Positions 34,803-45,449 of a stretch of DNA of 64,000 nucleotides are shown here, one piece after another. The position numbers and the translations under genes are program-made. Position 1 is the stretch's first letter. Each line of letters opens with the position of its first letter. The notes under the pieces were generated by a model. The model ran no database searches. It worked only from the letters and a program-made list of their open reading frames with translations, and had not been told where the DNA came from. Location: the NCBI GenBank assembly GCA_039545355.1, contig BCJJ01000006.1:868001-932000 (forward strand). Direction: 5' to 3'. This DNA comes from Trichosporon coremiiforme. Taxonomy: Eukaryota; Basidiomycota; Tremellomycetes; Trichosporonales; Trichosporonaceae.

Positions 34803-36459
34803 ATGCCCCTTCTGAGGTCCATCGTCTCCCCCCTCCTCCGCACCTCCCTCCCCGCCAACACCGTTAGGCCCTTCGTCAGGATGTCGTCTTCCGTCCCCGT
34901 CCCCCAGGACTTCGTGAGTCTCATTGCCACCAGCTTCGTCGCTGTGCCACGCGGCTAGTTCAGCCCTAGAAAGTTCAAACGCTGACCACTCTTTGCAGAA
35001 CAACATGCTGTACCAGTCTCTGGAGCAGTACGACCCCGAGGTCAACGACCTCATCGAGAAGGAGACCTGGCGTCAGTTCTCTGGTCTCGAGCTCATTGCC
35101 TCTGAGGTGAGTGGGAATTAGCCGGTATTCACTACCGAGGGGGCGCACACACGTTGGACCCGTTTACTGACTTTTCGCCAGAACCTGACCTCGCTCGCCG
35201 TCATGCAGGCCAACGGCTCGATCCTCACCAACAAGTACTCTGAGGGTCTCCCCGGTGCCCGTTACTACGGTGGTAACGAGTACATTGACCAGCTCGAGAA
35301 CCTCACCCGTGAGCGTGCCCTCAAGGCCTTCAACCTTGACCCCGCCCAGTGGGGCGTCAACGTCCAGCCGTACTCTGGTTCGACTGCCAACTTCGCCGCC
35401 TTCACTGCCCTCATCAACCCCCAGGACCGTGTGATGGGTCTCGGTCTCCCCGACGGTGGCCACCTTACCCACGGTTACTACACCGCCAAGAAGAAGATCA
35501 CCGCCTCGTCTATCTACTTCCAGTCGTTCCCCTACCGTGTCGACCCCAAGACCGGCTACGTTGACTACGAGCAGCTCTCGACCAACGCCAACATCTTCAA
35601 GCCCCGTCTCGTCGTCTGCGGTGGCTCCGCCTACCCCCGTGACTGGGACTACAAGAAGATCCGCGAGATCGCCGACAAGCAGGGTGCCTACCTGATGTCG
35701 GACATGGCCCACATCTCGGGTCTCGTCGCTGCCGCCGAGCAGAACTCGCCCTTCGAGTACTGTGACGTCGTCACCACCACCACCCACAAGACCCTCCGTG
35801 GTCCCCGTGCCGGTCTCATCTTCTTCCGCAAGGACAAGGAGCCCGACATGGAGTCGCGTGTCAACGCCGCCGTTTTCCCCGCCTGCCAGGGTGGTCCCCA
35901 CAACAACACCATCGGTGGTATCGCCGTCGCCCTCAAGCAGGCGGCCGACCCCGCGTTCAAGGACTACGCTATCCAGGTCCGCAAGAACGCCGCGGCTATG
36001 GCCAACGTCCTTTTCAAGCACGGTTACCGCCTCCAGACCGACGGCACCGAGAACCACCTCATCCTCTGGGACCTCCGCCCCATCGGCCTCACCGGCAGCA
36101 AGGTCGAGAAGATCTGCGACGAGGTACACATCACGCTCAACAAGAATGCAGTCGCCGGGGACACGAGCGCTCTCGTTCCCGGAGGTGTTCGTATCGGATC
36201 GTCGGCGCTGACGTCGCGTTCGATGAAGGAGAAGGATGTCGAGCAGGTTGCCGAGTTCCTCCACCGCGTTGTCCAGATCTCCCTCAAGGCGCAGGAGAAG
36301 GCCGGCTCCAAGAAGCTCGCCGACTTCGAGAAGGCGTACAAGAACGACGCTGAGGTCGCTGGCGAGGTCAGTCAGCTCAAGGAGGACGTCAAGAACTTCT
36401 GCACCTCGTTCCCCCTCCCCGGTGTCCCTGACACCACCACCATCAAGCGCTTCGACTAA
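34803..36459 (+). CDS. Serine hydroxymethyltransferase, possible dual targeting from two starts
   Basis: Exons 34803-34913, 34999-35106 and 35182-36459 give 498 residues, the normal length for a mitochondrial-type enzyme. The enzyme converts serine and tetrahydrofolate to glycine and 5,10-methylene-tetrahydrofolate, using pyridoxal phosphate. The cofactor Lys is about K276 in [16 protein letters not shown]. Other family blocks are [20 protein letters not shown] and [14 protein letters not shown]. The first 26 residues ([20 protein letters not shown] and on) are basic and lack acid residues, as in a mitochondrial presequence. A second in-frame Met at residue 27 ([11 protein letters not shown]) would give a cytosolic form. 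Which compartment is used, or both, is inferred. Confidence 0.95.
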
Positions 36460-37179
36460 GCGCAAAGTCCTGTAGTAGTAGTAAAAGATGCCTCTGCACG
36501 CAACGCAGCAGGCCCGGGTCTGGTTTCAACCATAGTTATTGTACAACATCATTCATCTGATGAATATTAAGCATATGTTAAGGAACAAGAGAAAAAGTCG
36601 CAACGGTGGAGGAGTGTTAGCCGTTCCCGGACGGTAGTGCCCATTACCACTTAGTGCGCCCCACCGAGTGTCCCGACTGATCGTCGCCCAGCCTGCGCTC
36701 AGCTGTGCAGAAGCATGTGCCGTGCCTGTGCACTTGATAGTGATCAGTCTCAGCAGCATGCGGAAGTGTGCGTGCATTGTGCGGACTCTGTTCACTGTGC
36801 AGAAGTTGCAAAGGTGGAATCCCCGATGCCCGCGCCCGGCTTGGCCGGGTAAAGCAGAAATCGCGCTCGCGCGACCTCAGGGTTCCTGCAGGTCCTGCCG
36901 CCATGGGCCGCCATCGTTGCCATGGCTTCTGGCTCGCGGTCCGGTCGCGACATCTGCTCGAGCAGAGTTCCGCATTGCTCATCATCTCACGACTCTCAGC
37001 AGAAAGCACTACTTCATTCAGGTGAGCATACCCCTTTACCCCTTCCCTCCGTCTAACGGTGCGCTCGGAGAAGTGCGGCCTCGGGCATTCGGCCCCGGCT
37101 GGGGTCTCATTGCCGAGCCCGCTCCCCCTCTGCGGAGCATATCTACTATCCCCCCGTGGAAGCAAAGTGAGTCGAGCTG
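36460..37179. other. Intergenic between SHMT and the membrane-protein gene
   Basis: About 720 bases holding the SHMT 3' flank and the promoter of the next + gene. No gene supported. A GTGAGT at 37166 just before the ATG at 37180 raises the possibility of an untranslated upstream exon. Confidence 0.4.
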
Positions 37180-38329
37180 ATGGCAGCCATGGGAATCGAG
37201 AACAGCCTCACAGTCCACCTCTTCCGCAAGCTCTTCGCGGAACTGCGGTCCCTCGCCGCCCTCGGGTTGATGAAACTCGAGATCGACCCCAAGTCTCTGT
37301 CCATGGCTTCGCTCGACCTGCCCATCGTCCCCGTCGCAAGGATCGTGAGCCACCTCCAGAGCACGAACGTGCACGACACGCTCTTCCCCTTCGTCCGGTT
37401 CGGGTGCGTGCATGCCCTCCGCGTCGCGCTCGGGTGGGCGCAGGCGAGCAAGAATGCCCCGAAGGGTAGGGCAGCGTTGTTGAGCCTCGCGGGGTACTTG
37501 GTCATGGCTTGTGAGTGTTCGGATGTGTCGCATGGGCCGCCGGGGTTGTGCCGCCGGCATTGCGATAGAGTGGAGCGAAGGCTAATGACCAGGGGGCGGC
37601 AGCACGCTCACGTCCATCCTCCTCTCCGCGCCGCCGGCGTGGCTTCTCTCCCCGAGCCCGTGGATCGTCTACGTCTCGATCTACCTCCTCCTCGTGGCCA
37701 GCGGCATCTCGCAGTTCATCGTTAGCACCGTCCCCGCCTTCCTTCTGAACATCCTTCTCGCGGCCCTCGACGGTCTCCTCCGCGGCACCGGGTCGTGTGG
37801 CATGGCCTCTGCTGCCGTGGCCAAGGGTCTCCCGGCGTGGAGCGGCATCGTGCTCGCGCCCATCGCGACGTGCGGGGGTGGATGGCTCGCGCAGCTCCTC
37901 GGGATCGGGGATGGCATCCCCCGCGCGCCCTCGGTGCTTAACGGTGGCGTTATGGGCACGCTCGACGTCTGGGGCAGCATGGCGACGGCGGCGATCTATC
38001 TCGCTCTGACTGGGACTCCGGGGCCTTGGTCGGCTAGCGTGCAGAAGGTCGACACTGGAAGCGCGCGCGCAGTCGCGATCATCTTCTTCGCGTGTCTGTT
38101 TGCCGCGAGGGTGTGGACGCAGCACCTCCTTACACTGCGTAATGCGGCGAAGAACGCGGCCGCCAAGGAGCCGGTGGCTATCAAGGAGAAGGAGGTGGAG
38201 AAGGTCGAGGTCAACACCGAGTCGGGCGAGGTCGACACTGAGGTGATCAAGGCGCCGGCTGCTAGCATTGGAACGAACGCGGCGAAGAAGAGGAAGAACA
38301 AGAAGAAGAAGGCTGCGGCTCAGCACTAG
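37180..38329 (+). CDS. Multi-pass membrane protein with Lys-rich tail, family not certain (TRIC-like?)
   Basis: Exons 37180-37510 and 37593-38329 give 355 residues. The join at CTAATGACCAG restores YLVMAWGGSTLTSILLSAPP. Several hydrophobic segments are visible: about 90-110, 125-150 (IVYVSIYLLLVASGISQFIV), 155-175, 195-215, 240-260 and 275-295 (AVAIIFFACLFAARVW). The C-terminal tail is charged and ends KKRKNKKKKAAAQH, facing the cytosol by the positive-inside rule. The order of helices and the GG..L..LL...P motif are loosely reminiscent of trimeric intracellular cation channels, but identity is too low to assert this by eye. An ER or nuclear-envelope location is plausible. Confidence 0.75.
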
Positions 38330-38421
38330 TTCGAAGTCATGGAGGTGGCGCGAGTTTGGAGCTAACTTGATACATACACAAACACATAGATATCTAGAGA
38401 TATGAACTGTCTACACTGAAC

Positions 38422-39211
38422 TCAGGCCAGCAGGCCCGCGCCCTCCTTCATCCACCGCAGCGTCACGCTGACACGCATGTCCCGCGGTAGTGTCGTCGTT
38501 CCTCCATCACTCTCCACAGTGTCCGACAATCGCCCCTCGATGCCGTGCGCCCAGTCCCATCGGCTTTCTCCCGAGAGCACATAGACGCTCCGTGGAGGAA
38601 GGTACACGTCATACCTCTCCCCAATCACTGCACCGTACCCAGTCTCCTTCATCGCGGCGTCTGCGCGCTGCAGCGTCAAGACACAGCCGCCGGTGAGGGA
38701 GACTCCAACGATTCCATCAGCATACCGACGGGGCAGGTCAACGTGGGGCGAGATGCCTTGGCCTGGCGGATAGAGATTCAGAATGGCTTGTCGGGCCAGC
38801 GGCTGTCGAAGTGCAATGTCGAGAACATCGGGTGGGAGGAGGGGTTCCAGGAGCTCGAGCAGCGCCCCATCGAGAGCCTGGATATGGGAGGGCATGGAGG
38901 AAAGTGCGGGGGGCGGCGCGCTGAATAGCATCGCCTGGTCGCGGCACCCACCCGCGAAGTGGTCTGCCTCCGAGATCTCTGCAAGTGTACTTGCTGATAG
39001 TTAGGACTTAACGATAACGCAACTCACTAGCTAGCTCCCGCGAAAGAAGGCCAGGGAAGACATGAAGACCAGGTATCGGGGGCGAGGTCCGTGTCGCTAT
39101 GACCTCGTCGTCGTCGCTGTTATCGAAAAGAGACCCGACAGAGCTCACGGGACTAGTCGGACCGTCCTCCTTCCCCATACTGCCGTCGAGTTCCGGAGTG
39201 TCGATGCTCAT
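38422..39211 (-). CDS. AlkB-like 2-oxoglutarate/Fe(II)-dependent dioxygenase
   Basis: Exons 39211-39028 and 38978-38422 give 246 residues. The N-terminal 50 residues are acidic and disordered. The double-stranded beta-helix core shows LNLYPPGQGISPHVDLPRRY with the iron ligands HxD (about H140, D142). The distal His is in WDWAHGIEGR (about H206), and the 2-oxoglutarate-binding Arg pair is in RVSVTLRW (about R230/R236). AlkB family enzymes remove alkyl groups from nucleic acids or, in some subfamilies, act on protein. Which subfamily this belongs to cannot be told from sight. The promoter is shared with the NDP kinase gene starting 286 bases away on the other strand. Confidence 0.88.
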
Positions 39212-39496
39212 TGTAGTCTTCCCCCGATGAGTGAGTGCACGTGCACAAAGTGGCACGCCTCCACCTCCGTGGAGACACAGAGTGGAGGTACCTCCACCCC
39301 CGTTCACTGCCACAGGCTCGGCGAATGAGATGTTGTGGCAGGCAGCACGGCAATGACTGGTCGATCGCCCCCCGACTTTCCGAGGGCACCCCAGAGGTCA
39401 GGCGCCAGGCAGCCAGGCCAGGTGCGAGCAGCTGCAAGCGACATTGGAGCACGTTCAACTCTGTTGTCACCTCTCATCTCCCCACTCCAAATCAAA

Positions 39497-40324
39497 ATGT
39501 TCGCCAACTCTGTCCGTGTCGGTCTCCGCGCCGCTTCGCGCTCGTCTGGTGAGTAGAGCTCACTCCTTGCGGCTAGTCACCGTCCTCAGCGTCGTTAGCG
39601 GCCGTTTGTGAAGTGGGAAGCGAACAGCTAGAGTCTCCCCGCTCCTCGGAGCTGAACTCATCTTGATCAGCTCAAGCAGTACTAGTTACTAACTCCAGTC
39701 CGTGCGCTCTCGACCCAGGCGCGCGCCTCGCCTGCCGCCCGCTACTCGGCCGGCGCCCTCGCCGCTGGTGCCGTCACTGGCTTCATGCTCTACAACATGG
39801 CCGGCAACCCCCTCCGCCTCGACGGCAAGGCCGTTCCCCACGGCGGTGCCCCCGGCACTGAGAACGAGCGTTCGTTCATCATGATCAAGCCCGATGGTGT
39901 CTCGCGCCAGCTCGTTGGCCAGATCATTGCCCGCTTCGAGGCTCGCGGCTACAAGCTCGTCGGCCTGAAGCTCGTCACCCCTTCCAAGGAGCTCGCCGAG
40001 AAGCACTACGCCGACCTCTCGTCGCGCCCCTTCTTCCCCGGACTCGTCAAGTACATCACCGAGGGCACCCCCGTCGTCGCCATGGTCTGGGAGGGCAAGG
40101 ACGTCATCAAGCAGGGCCGCGTCATGCTCGGCGCCACCAACCCCCAGCAGTCGGCCCCCGGCACCATCCGCGGCGAGTTCTGCGTCTCCGTCGGTCGTAA
40201 CGCCATCCACGGCTCCGACGGCCCCGAGTCCGCCGCCAACGAAATCGCCCTCTGGTTCAAGCCCGAAGAGATCTCTGGCAACTGGAAGCCTGCCAACTGG
40301 GACTGGATCATGGCCGACAACTAA
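39497..40324 (+). CDS. Nucleoside diphosphate kinase with organellar N-terminal extension
   Basis: Exons 39497-39548 and 39699-40324 give 225 residues. The last 150 residues are a full NDP kinase domain ([20 protein letters not shown], active-site His about H188 in RNAIHGSD). It swaps the terminal phosphate between nucleoside tri- and diphosphates. The first about 35 residues ([20 protein letters not shown] and on) are basic and acid-free, a mitochondrial presequence. A hydrophobic segment ([18 protein letters not shown]) follows that could anchor it to the inner membrane. This resembles the mitochondrial NDPK-D type rather than the small cytosolic enzyme. Confidence 0.93.
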
Positions 40325-40510
40325 GTCAGCTAAGTCAGTAGTTAGTTAGCTGAACAATGCATTTGATCCGCAGTGGAAAGGTGGCGCGGTGTTGCAGTCT
40401 GAAACTCCTTGCCCGACGCTATGGGTCAAGACTGATCATACATGTTCTACTACAGACGATTGTATAATGTTCTCGCTTCTGCTCTCTATAATGATTTGAT
40501 TGCTAAGTAC

Positions 40511-42270
40511 TTAAGCAGGGCTAAGCCAGACGGCAGTGTCCTGGGGAATGCTGTCGGCGATCGGCTGGGAGGACAGGACGACCTTGCCAGCGGGGACGGG
40601 GACAGGCTTCTCACCAAAGTTGACAATGGTCTCCCAGCCGTTGGGGCGCTTGAAGTGGATGACGTCCTTGTCGTCGTCGACCCACTCGAGCTTCTCCTCG
40701 CACTGGAGCTCGTGGCGGAGCTCCAGCGCCTTGCGGTACAGGTTGAGGGTCGAGTTGGGGTCCTTGTCCTCGACATCGACGGCGTGCTCCTTGTAGTACG
40801 CTGGGGCCGGGAGGTGAGCCTTCTCGCCATCGCCGAAGCCCATGTTCTTGCCATCAGCCTTCCACGGGAGACAGGTGCGGCATCCGTCACGCCCGACGTC
40901 GTGCCCCGGCGAGCGGAAGAAGGTGGGGTCCTGCCTCTCCTCGTCCGGCATCGTGACAACCTCGGGCAGGCCGAGCTCCTCGCCCTGGTAGATGTAGGCT
41001 GAGCCGGGGAGGGCGAGCATCATCATGGTCGCGGCGGTGGCACGGCGCAGGCCGACCGCGGGGTCGACTTTGGGGTTCTCGCCCTTGTTGATCAGGTACT
41101 TGCGCGACGTCTCGAGGTATCCCCCGTCGTCCTTGAGGGCGAGGCGGGTGGCGTGGCGCACAACGTCGTGGTTCGAGAGCACCCACGTGCACGACGAACC
41201 GCTCGTCTCGGCATCCTCGAGCGAGATCTTGATCACGTCCCGGTACTTGGTGACGTCGTAGGGGATCATGAGGAGGTCGAAGGAAAAGGCCTGGCCGAGG
41301 CCGTCCTTGGCGGCGTAGAGCGGCTTGCGGCGGGACGAGACCCATCCCTCAGCGACGGCAGTCAGGGGCGGGCTGTACTCGTTGAACACCTTGCGCCACT
41401 CGCGATACACGTCGAAGACCTCGTCGCGGTCGAAGAACGGGTGCGCGTTGGGCGCGAGCGTGCCCTCGACCATCTGCTCGGAGAGCTTCTTCACCTCGTC
41501 CCAGGAAGGGAGCGGCTCGCCCTCAGGCATGTGCTTGACGCACGCGTGGGCGACGTCGATGCGGAAGCCCGACACGCCGCGGTCTCCCCAGAAACGCAGC
41601 GTCTTGAGGAAGTCGTCGCGCACCTCACGGTTGTCCCAGTTCAGGTCCGGCTGCGACTCGTCAAAGATGTGCAGGTAGAATTGGCCGTCGCCGACGGGAG
41701 TCCACATGGAGCCGCCGAACATGGCCTTCCAGTCGGAGGGCGGCTGGTCCTTGTTCGGTCCCAGGCCGTCGCGGAAGACGTAGCGAGCGCGCTCGGGAGA
41801 GCCGGGCTTGGCCTTGAGAGCAGCCTGGAACCACTCGTGGTCGTCCGAGGTGTGGTTCGGCACAATGTCGACGATGATCTTGATGCCCGCGGCCTGGCAC
41901 GCCTTCATCATCTCGTCAAAGTCGGCGAGCGTGCCGATGCGAGGGTCCACGTCACGGTAGTCCGCAACGTCGTAGCCGCCATCCTTAAGCGCGGACGGAT
42001 AGAAGGGAGACAGCCAGATGGCGTCGACGCCGAGCTGCTTCAGGTAAGGCACCTCAGAGGTGATGCCGACCAGGTCGCCGATGCCGTCACCGTTCGCGTC
42101 TTTGAACGAACGCGGGTAGATCTGGTAGACGGTCGCCTGGCGCCACCAGTTGGGGTCCTCTGGCAAGTCAGCCTGAGCTCTGGGAAGACCGCCGCTGGCC
42201 CCATCGAATCGAGGTGGCGGCGTGCGATCGGGGAAGACTCACCGTTCTTGTTGAACACAGAGATCGTCAT
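40511..42270 (-). CDS. Alpha-glucosidase of glycoside hydrolase family 13 (maltase/oligo-1,6-glucosidase type)
   Basis: Exons 42270-42243 and 42159-40511 give 558 residues, the usual size of fungal cytosolic maltases. The chain opens WWRQATVYQIYPRSFKDANG. Catalytic residues are the nucleophile about D211 (GFRIDVAH), acid/base about E280 (TAVAEGW) and about D341 (LSNHDVVRH). DIVPNHTSDDHEWF is conserved region I. No signal peptide is present, so it should act inside the cell on imported maltose, isomaltose or related sugars. The short first exon encodes MTISVFNKN. No sugar transporter or regulator lies beside it. Confidence 0.93.
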
Positions 42271-43402
42271 CTTGCTGATTGAAACGGACGATACGGAGGG
42301 GTAAACACGATGGGGATGCGGCAATGGAGCATGCCCACTGCGCTCCTATATACCTGCCAGGGGCCGGCTGTTCGAGCGGGGAAGTGGGGACGCATCGTCA
42401 CAGAGGGGAGGAAAGTCAGATTGCAGTGTAATCTCGGAGTCGGGCCGAGTGATGTGTACTCGGCGGGGTCCGAATCCTGAGTGACTGCCTTCACGTTCAG
42501 GGTCTCCGTTTATCCGGAGTTTAACGTATGCGGCTCAAGTGCCCTCCTTCGCAAGATGGGCAAGAGCCGCTGCATAACCTGCCGAACACATGCACGCTTG
42601 ATTGGGGAAGTGGCTGCCGCCGAGTGGCCGAGCCGCATGGAGAACCCGCCGAACGGGCAAAGAGAAGCTGGCTGGAAACGCTCCGAAACGCTAGTCTGAC
42701 TCGCCGCGTAGCACAAACGCGCCTCACGTGCGCGACCGTGAACCCGGACCGTCAGTTGCCGGGGGGCCGCCAGGAGGGCGACGCGGGGCGTCGCTCGGAC
42801 ACACACCGATGTCTACTCTGCCTCCACATCCCCGCGTCGGCCACCACATGCTCGTGTGCCCGCAAGTCCTGTATGCACTGAGGAATGTCGCCGCTCAAAA
42901 ATGGGCCCCCATGTGGGCAGAAAGTGCATGGTGACGTTGGCGAGTACGTTGCGGCCGCCACCAGGTCGTGACGGTCCGCAGGTGGGGGTGTCGGATCCGC
43001 CAAGCTAGTGCCTCGGTGTGGTAGCGTTTCGGTTGTGGCCTCAACAGCCTTCAGACCCACTGCGAGGATGGTGTAAATGGCATCTTCGCCGCGCTGTCAC
43101 TGTCGGCCTCCTGGCTTCCCGGCCCATGGGAGTCGGCATGTCGACATACGAGTCGCATCTCGAATTGACTTCCCACGGTTAGACCGTCCGTACGGTGTGG
43201 ATCCGCCTGCACGTGGGCTCAGATTAGCATCGCACGAAAGCCTGTCCTCGAGACCGCCACTTCCTGCCCTTACCTTGGGCATGTCATCATGATATGATGC
43301 AATAATTTCATAGATATGCTACTGTACCTTGAAGATGCCAAGTAGTGATACAACAGAGAGCGTGCGCAATATAAGGAACCAGAGAACATGACAGGCCGCC
43401 GT
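42271..43402. other. Intergenic, no gene supported
   Basis: About 1.1 kb between the alpha-glucosidase start and the IMP3 3' end. A CT- and GA-rich stretch near 42330-42440 probably belongs to the maltase promoter. Frames read here lack protein-like content. Confidence 0.45.
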
Positions 43403-44132
43403 CTACATGAGGTCGAAGTCGTCGAGCTGAAACAGTTAGCTTGTGATTGCCCAGAAAGCTTACCTCGTCGTTGTACTTCATGATAGTACGCTTGCGAGCA
43501 CTCGTGTCCACCCAAGTGACAAAGTCCTCCATGTGACGGGTAATCAGCATGGCCGGGTCGGTGACGGGAGAAGGACCGACGCGGATGTGTCCCTGTTCGA
43601 TGGTCCTGACCGCGTCTGAGACACTTTCCGCCATCTTGAGCCTCGTAGCGACAACCGCCAGACGTCGGCGAGCAATCGAGGACACGGTCACCTTGTTCTC
43701 AATGTCCGACGGCTTAGCTCCGACGTCGAGGATTCCCATGTCGTAGAGCTTGTCCAGCATCTCCGCCTCCTTCTTCTGTCGGTACGGGTCGTTCGCCGGC
43801 AGAAGCGAGATGCGGTGGATCAACGACCGCAGGTTGCCACAGATCTTGTTGTACTTGTGGTAATCCTCGCGGTCCTGGATGTGATACTTGTGCATCACAC
43901 GGATCTCGCGTTGAGACGCATCCTGCTTCCACTGTGAAGATGTTAGCCAGCCATGCACTAATGGTACCTTTGCGATGGCAGGTCTCGAGCGGGCTCGGAA
44001 ATGAAGACGGCTGGAAAGCCGGAACGAGGAGCCGCGCAAAAGTCTGGAGCACACGATGGCTCCCACGGGACTCACATTCAGGAAGTCGACCTTCTTGAGA
44101 AGCTTCTTCTCGTGATGCTTGAGCTGACGCAT
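43403..44132 (-). CDS. IMP3: U3 snoRNP protein Imp3 (S4-domain)
   Basis: Exons 44132-44076, 43931-43464 and 43426-43403 give 182 residues, almost the same as yeast Imp3 (183). It begins MRQLKHHEKKLLKKVDFLN, continues WKQDASQREIRVMHKYHIQ and ends with the separate eight-codon exon LDDFDLM-stop, a conserved Imp3 end. The S4 RNA-binding fold covers about residues 105-170 (RRRLAVVATRLKMAESVSDA, HIRVGPSPV). Imp3 helps pair U3 snoRNA with pre-rRNA in early 18S rRNA processing in the nucleolus. A frame reading further upstream of 44132 is an artefact; the short Met start matches the family. Confidence 0.95.
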
Positions 44133-45449
44133 GGTGGGCTGGGTGAGCTGACCGAGCGCGCGTGTGGAGATGCGAGTTGGAAGCCAAGTAGGGAAGGGGA
44201 AGGCTGTTGTCGAAAATCTTGAAGCGTCGCAGCGGACGTCATGCCCACGCGCCACCGCCGCCATCGCCACGCGGGAAACCCTAATCGCTTGATTTAGTCT
44301 GGCGGCGAGGTTTGGTCCCGGTTCTAATTGTCACTAGTAAATCCCGCTATTGCCGGAAGACAGCTTAAGTGCTCCCCTCCTGTACGCGCGGGTGGATCGC
44401 TCCTCGACAGGCGACCAAACCGGTACCAAGACCGTTGAACGTCGTCAAGCCCGTCCTCCTCGCCTCACCTCCTCCCCCCTCCGTTCTCGCGTCCTGTACG
44501 TCTTCGACTCCCTGTGACTGTCACCCCCGACACCGACACGAGAAACAGACGCACGGCCACTTTCTGAAAGTGCCATTGTCTCGTTCTGCCGTCCTCCTAC
44601 CCTGCCTGGAGTCTGAGCACAAAGTTACTTGCTCGTGCCCTCGCTTGCCTCTGGAATCCTTTCTCTTCCAGCTCTTTCGGATCCGCTTCGAGTAGCCTCA
44701 GCTACGAGTCGACGAACCGTCCCACCTCCTCCAGCACTCCGCCAGCACACCTCCGCTTCGACAGTCACCTCGCTGACAGCCATCTAGAAGGACCTCCGCC
44801 GCAAAGTTTAAAGTACTGTCGAGCGCTCCTCTAAGCTCAGCTACTCCTTGCTTCCGCGCGCACACTTTCGGTGGCGACCACACACAAATCGACGACGGAT
44901 CTCCTTGTAAGTGTCATCCTCGGAAATCTCTTTCCTCCACCCATGCTGACTATCATAAGCTCTACTGTCACCGGTGAAGTGAAAACCGGTCTTAAGACGA
45001 GTCTACGCACTAGTTAGTCACACCTCCTCTCACACAAGCAAAAGCTGTGATCGGATCCTATTGCGTAAGTCTTCCAGTGATCCTCATTCGTGGTCGAGAC
45101 TTTTCCAGCGTCAAGATACCATGCTGTGAGCTGTGTGCAAGATATGCGTCTGTGTGTTCACGGTCGCCTAGAGCCAAATTTCATGGCTCGGACACGCAGC
45201 AAGCAGCGAGCTATCTCTTCATCACTCGGTACACGTTTTGGCCGCGAAGCCCAGTGCGCTTCGCAAAATCTGACTTTCGGCGTGTCTGCTCTGAAGAATA
45301 TGGGTCCTCCGGTCTACATATGCCCCCGGAACTGATTGGGTCGCTCCGCCTTGTGCGCCATCTCTCGTCTTCCCTGTATTGCCCTCGCCACCATGTCGGG
45401 AGTTGCTGACATTCTAGACATCATATTTGCAGAGAGCTCCAACAGCACC
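44133..45449. other. Promoter region of IMP3 and spliced 5' leader of the La-motif gene
   Basis: From about 44380 the + strand is CT-rich leader sequence. Donor-like sites lie at 44908 (TTGTAAGT) and 45065 (GCGTAAGT). A strong branch and acceptor (GCTGACATTCTAGACATC and TTTGCAG at 45431) suggests introns in the untranslated leader. No protein gene seen. Confidence 0.5.

Noticed and set aside
35164..36465. 433-residue open frame antisense to SHMT
   Set aside because: A shadow produced by the strong codon bias of the highly expressed SHMT gene; the sequence is Val/Leu/Gly-rich without domains, while the + strand is unmistakably SHMT.
41153..42304. 383-residue open frame antisense to the alpha-glucosidase
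   Set aside because: Shadow of a GC-rich coding strand; no recognisable protein.
45336..45449. Upstream in-frame Met codons at 45336 and 45393 for the La-motif gene
   Set aside because: A strong branch and acceptor ending at 45431 place them in a leader intron; the Met at 45450 was preferred, though this is not certain.
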